A stretch of DNA of 64,000 bases from Helicobacter pylori NQ4053 (GTDB lineage Bacteria; Campylobacterota; Campylobacteria; Campylobacterales; Helicobacteraceae). Location of the stretch: the NCBI RefSeq assembly GCF_000274605.1, contig NZ_AKNV01000006.1, positions 186,001 to 250,000 on the forward strand, read 5' to 3'. The translations under genes were made by a program, and so were the position numbers. Positions 62,264 to 64,000 of this stretch are shown piece by piece. The notes under the pieces were generated by a model. That model was not told where the DNA came from. It made no database searches and saw only the letters and a program-made list of their open reading frames with translations. Numbering within the stretch: position 1 is the first letter of the stretch; every line of letters begins with the position of its first letter.

Positions 62264-64000
62264 TGAAGATCCTTTTCTTTTATCCACCACAAATACGGCG
62301 AAAATCCATAGCTAGGGCTGATTTCAGGCATGCCAATGTAATTATACGCTGCGATCCTGTAATTAGGCAAATAAAAATGCGGTATCACATAAAACCCCCA
62401 CAACAACACCCTATCCATCGCTTGAATGGCGGCCAATTGCTCCTTATAATCTTTAGCGTTAATGATTTTTTCAATCAAATCATCTACCGCTTTACTAGAG
62501 ATTCCCGCATAATTCCTTGTGCCTTTTTCTTTCGCGCTCAAAGAGCCAAAATAAAAGCGCTGCTCATTACCTGGGAAAGACGATTGGCCAATCACCCCTA
62601 CAATCATGTCAAAATCATAGCTTTTGATCCGATTGACATACTGGCTTAAATCCACTCTTTGGATTTTCATTTCAATCCCTAACACCCTTAAGTTTTTAGC
62701 AAAAGCTAGGGCCAGTCTTTCAAATGCCGGGCTGTTTAAAAGCAAAGTGAAACTGAAAGGCTTGTTATTCTTATCCACTAAACGCATGTTTTTGTAAGAA
62801 AAGCCCGCACTCTCTAAAAGGTTTTGGGCGTATTTTAAATTTTCCCTCAAATTATAGCCTAAAACATCAGGCCCATCGGTTCTAGGCACGATATAAGGCT
62901 CTTTAAAAACCCTTTCATCCAAACTCTTTTCATAAGGGGCTAGCAGGGCTTTTTCTTCAGGGCTTGGGAGTGGAGGGGACGCATAAACAGAGTTACTGAA
63001 AAAACTGGTGGTGCGCTTGTATTGCGAAAAAAACAAATTTTTATTCGCCCATTCAAAATCAAACGCATAAAATAAGGCTTCACGCACCCTTTTATCCTTA
63101 AAAATTTCCCGGCGCGTGTTGAAGAAAAACCCTTGCATGCCGCTTGGCATTTTGTGGGCTATGAGGTATTTAGTGATTTTTTTATTATCCATAGCTTTCC
63201 CCACATAACCCCTAGCCCAAATTTTAGCCGTGCTTTCAAGGCGCCAATCATACGCCCCGCTTAAAAAAGCCTGTAAAGCAATGGTTTCATCTTTATAATA
63301 CTCAAATTTGATCTCATCAAAATTGAATTGTCCCTTTCTGCTAGGCAAATTCCTCGCCCAATAATTAGGGTTTTTCTGGTAGGTGATTTTCTTGCCCACA
63401 TCAAAAGAAGCGATCACATAAGGGCCGCTAGAAACAGGAATGAGTAAGGGGTTTTTTTCAAAATAATCCTTTTGAAACGCTTTTTTGGAAAAGATCTGCA
63501 ACTGCCCTAAAATAAGGGGCAACTCTTTATTTTCAGTGGTTTTGAAAATGAATTTAACATGGTGTTTGTCTAAAACCACCGCCTTTTTAACATCTTGGTA
63601 ATACTGCCTATAAATAGGCGATCCCAATTTCATGATCGTATCAAAGCTAAACTTCACGTCGCTCGCTAAAATGGGAGCGTTATTACTGAATCTCGCTCTT
63701 TTGTCTAAGGTAAAAATCACATAGCTGTTATCCTTAGCCACTTCTGCGTCTTTAGCGATTAAGGGGTATTCTGCAAAAGGTTCGTCCAAACTTTGCACCA
63801 TTAAAGTGTCATAAATCAAATCCAAGCCTTCGGCTTTAGTGCCTTTAAGCGCAAAAGGGTTAAGGCTATCAAAAGTCCCTATAGCGTCATTCCTTAAAAC
63901 ACCGCCCTTTCTAGCGTTAGGGTTAGCGTATTCAAAATGCGTGAAATTGTCTTTATATTTAGGCTCTTCGCCCAAGTATAAATAAGGCGTAGCCTTAAGG
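62260..64000 (-). CDS. oppA: Oligopeptide ABC transporter periplasmic binding protein OppA (partial, N-terminus beyond window)
   Basis: The frame is open to the window end, so the start and signal peptide lie outside. About 580 residues of the SBP_bac_5 family are visible: [19 protein letters not shown], an [20 protein letters not shown] block, then [40 protein letters not shown] and the C-terminal [20 protein letters not shown]. These are typical of peptide-binding proteins of the OppA/YejA type. It overlaps oppB by four bases. In H. pylori the equivalent system is reported to be needed for oligopeptide use. Confidence 0.9.
   Translation of the reverse strand, partial: LKATPYLYLGEEPKYKDNFTHFEYANPNARKGGVLRNDAIGTFDSLNPFALKGTKAEGLDLIYDTLMVQSLDEPFAEYPLIAKDAEVAKDNSYVIFTLDKRARFSNNAPILASDVKFSFDTIMKLGSPIYRQYYQDVKKAVVLDKHHVKFIFKTTENKELPLILGQLQIFSKKAFQKDYFEKNPLLIPVSSGPYVIASFDVGKKITYQKNPNYWARNLPSRKGQFNFDEIKFEYYKDETIALQAFLSGAYDWRLESTAKIWARGYVGKAMDNKKITKYLIAHKMPSGMQGFFFNTRREIFKDKRVREALFYAFDFEWANKNLFFSQYKRTTSFFSNSVYASPPLPSPEEKALLAPYEKSLDERVFKEPYIVPRTDGPDVLGYNLRENLKYAQNLLESAGFSYKNMRLVDKNNKPFSFTLLLNSPAFERLALAFAKNLRVLGIEMKIQRVDLSQYVNRIKSYDFDMIVGVIGQSSFPGNEQRFYFGSLSAKEKGTRNYAGISSKAVDDLIEKIINAKDYKEQLAAIQAMDRVLLWGFYVIPHFYLPNYRIAAYNYIGMPEISPSYGFSPYLWWIKEKDLQ

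Overview
The window is almost certainly a piece of a Helicobacter pylori chromosome. The evidence is a single-chain RpoB-RpoC fusion, a Bab-family adhesin, an iceA1/NlaIII-type restriction-modification pair, formamidase AmiF, HobA, low G+C, and a gene order that, from memory, runs parallel to HP1195-HP1252 of strain 26695. All assignments come from reading the sequence; no database search was run.

Region 1 (1-16.8 kb, all minus strand) is the core expression machinery. In transcription order it holds tRNA-Thr(TGT), -Tyr, -Gly, -Thr(GGT), tuf, rpmG, tRNA-Trp, secE, nusG, rplK, rplA, rplJ, rplL, fused rpoBC, rpsL, rpsG and fusA (cut by the window start). It joins what other bacteria keep as separate tRNA-tufB, secE-nusG, rplKAJL-rpoBC and str operons. 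Region 2 (16.9-22.4 kb) has the lipid-linked O-antigen flippase wzk, a HAD phosphatase, the CATG restriction-modification pair (methylase plus full-length iceA1), cysE and two tRNA-Leu genes. Region 3 (22.4-31.5 kb, minus) has atpE, then purD-RDD-lptD-PRTase-pnp, an orphan ABC ATPase and uppS.

Region 4 (31.5-41.5 kb) has a D-lactate dehydrogenase-type flavo/iron-sulfur protein, rhodanese, hemD, crcB, hemW, cytochrome c553, and the tightly overlapped nudH-lysC-hobA-holB-folP series. Region 5 (41.6-48.5 kb) has a gene with a clear sigma-54 promoter, a candidate small gene with its own terminator and a possible antisense promoter, two membrane proteins, a DUF507 gene, carA, amiF behind a palindromic Fur-like box, then a small accessory patch of a hydrophobic 29-residue ORF and a membrane protein that share a duplicated promoter segment. 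Region 6 (48.5-64 kb) has maf, alaS, a DUF465 gene, a Bab adhesin at the rpsR locus, the rpsF-ssb-rpsR operon, and holA-rnr-aroE-SH3-oppB-oppA (cut by the window end).

Most of the window is housekeeping. The places most worth a second look are the intergenic small-gene candidates (42.1-42.4 kb and 47.5-48.5 kb), a frameshifted small lipoprotein upstream of purD, the apparently chimeric Bab adhesin with its repeat-rich flanks, and the intact-looking iceA1.
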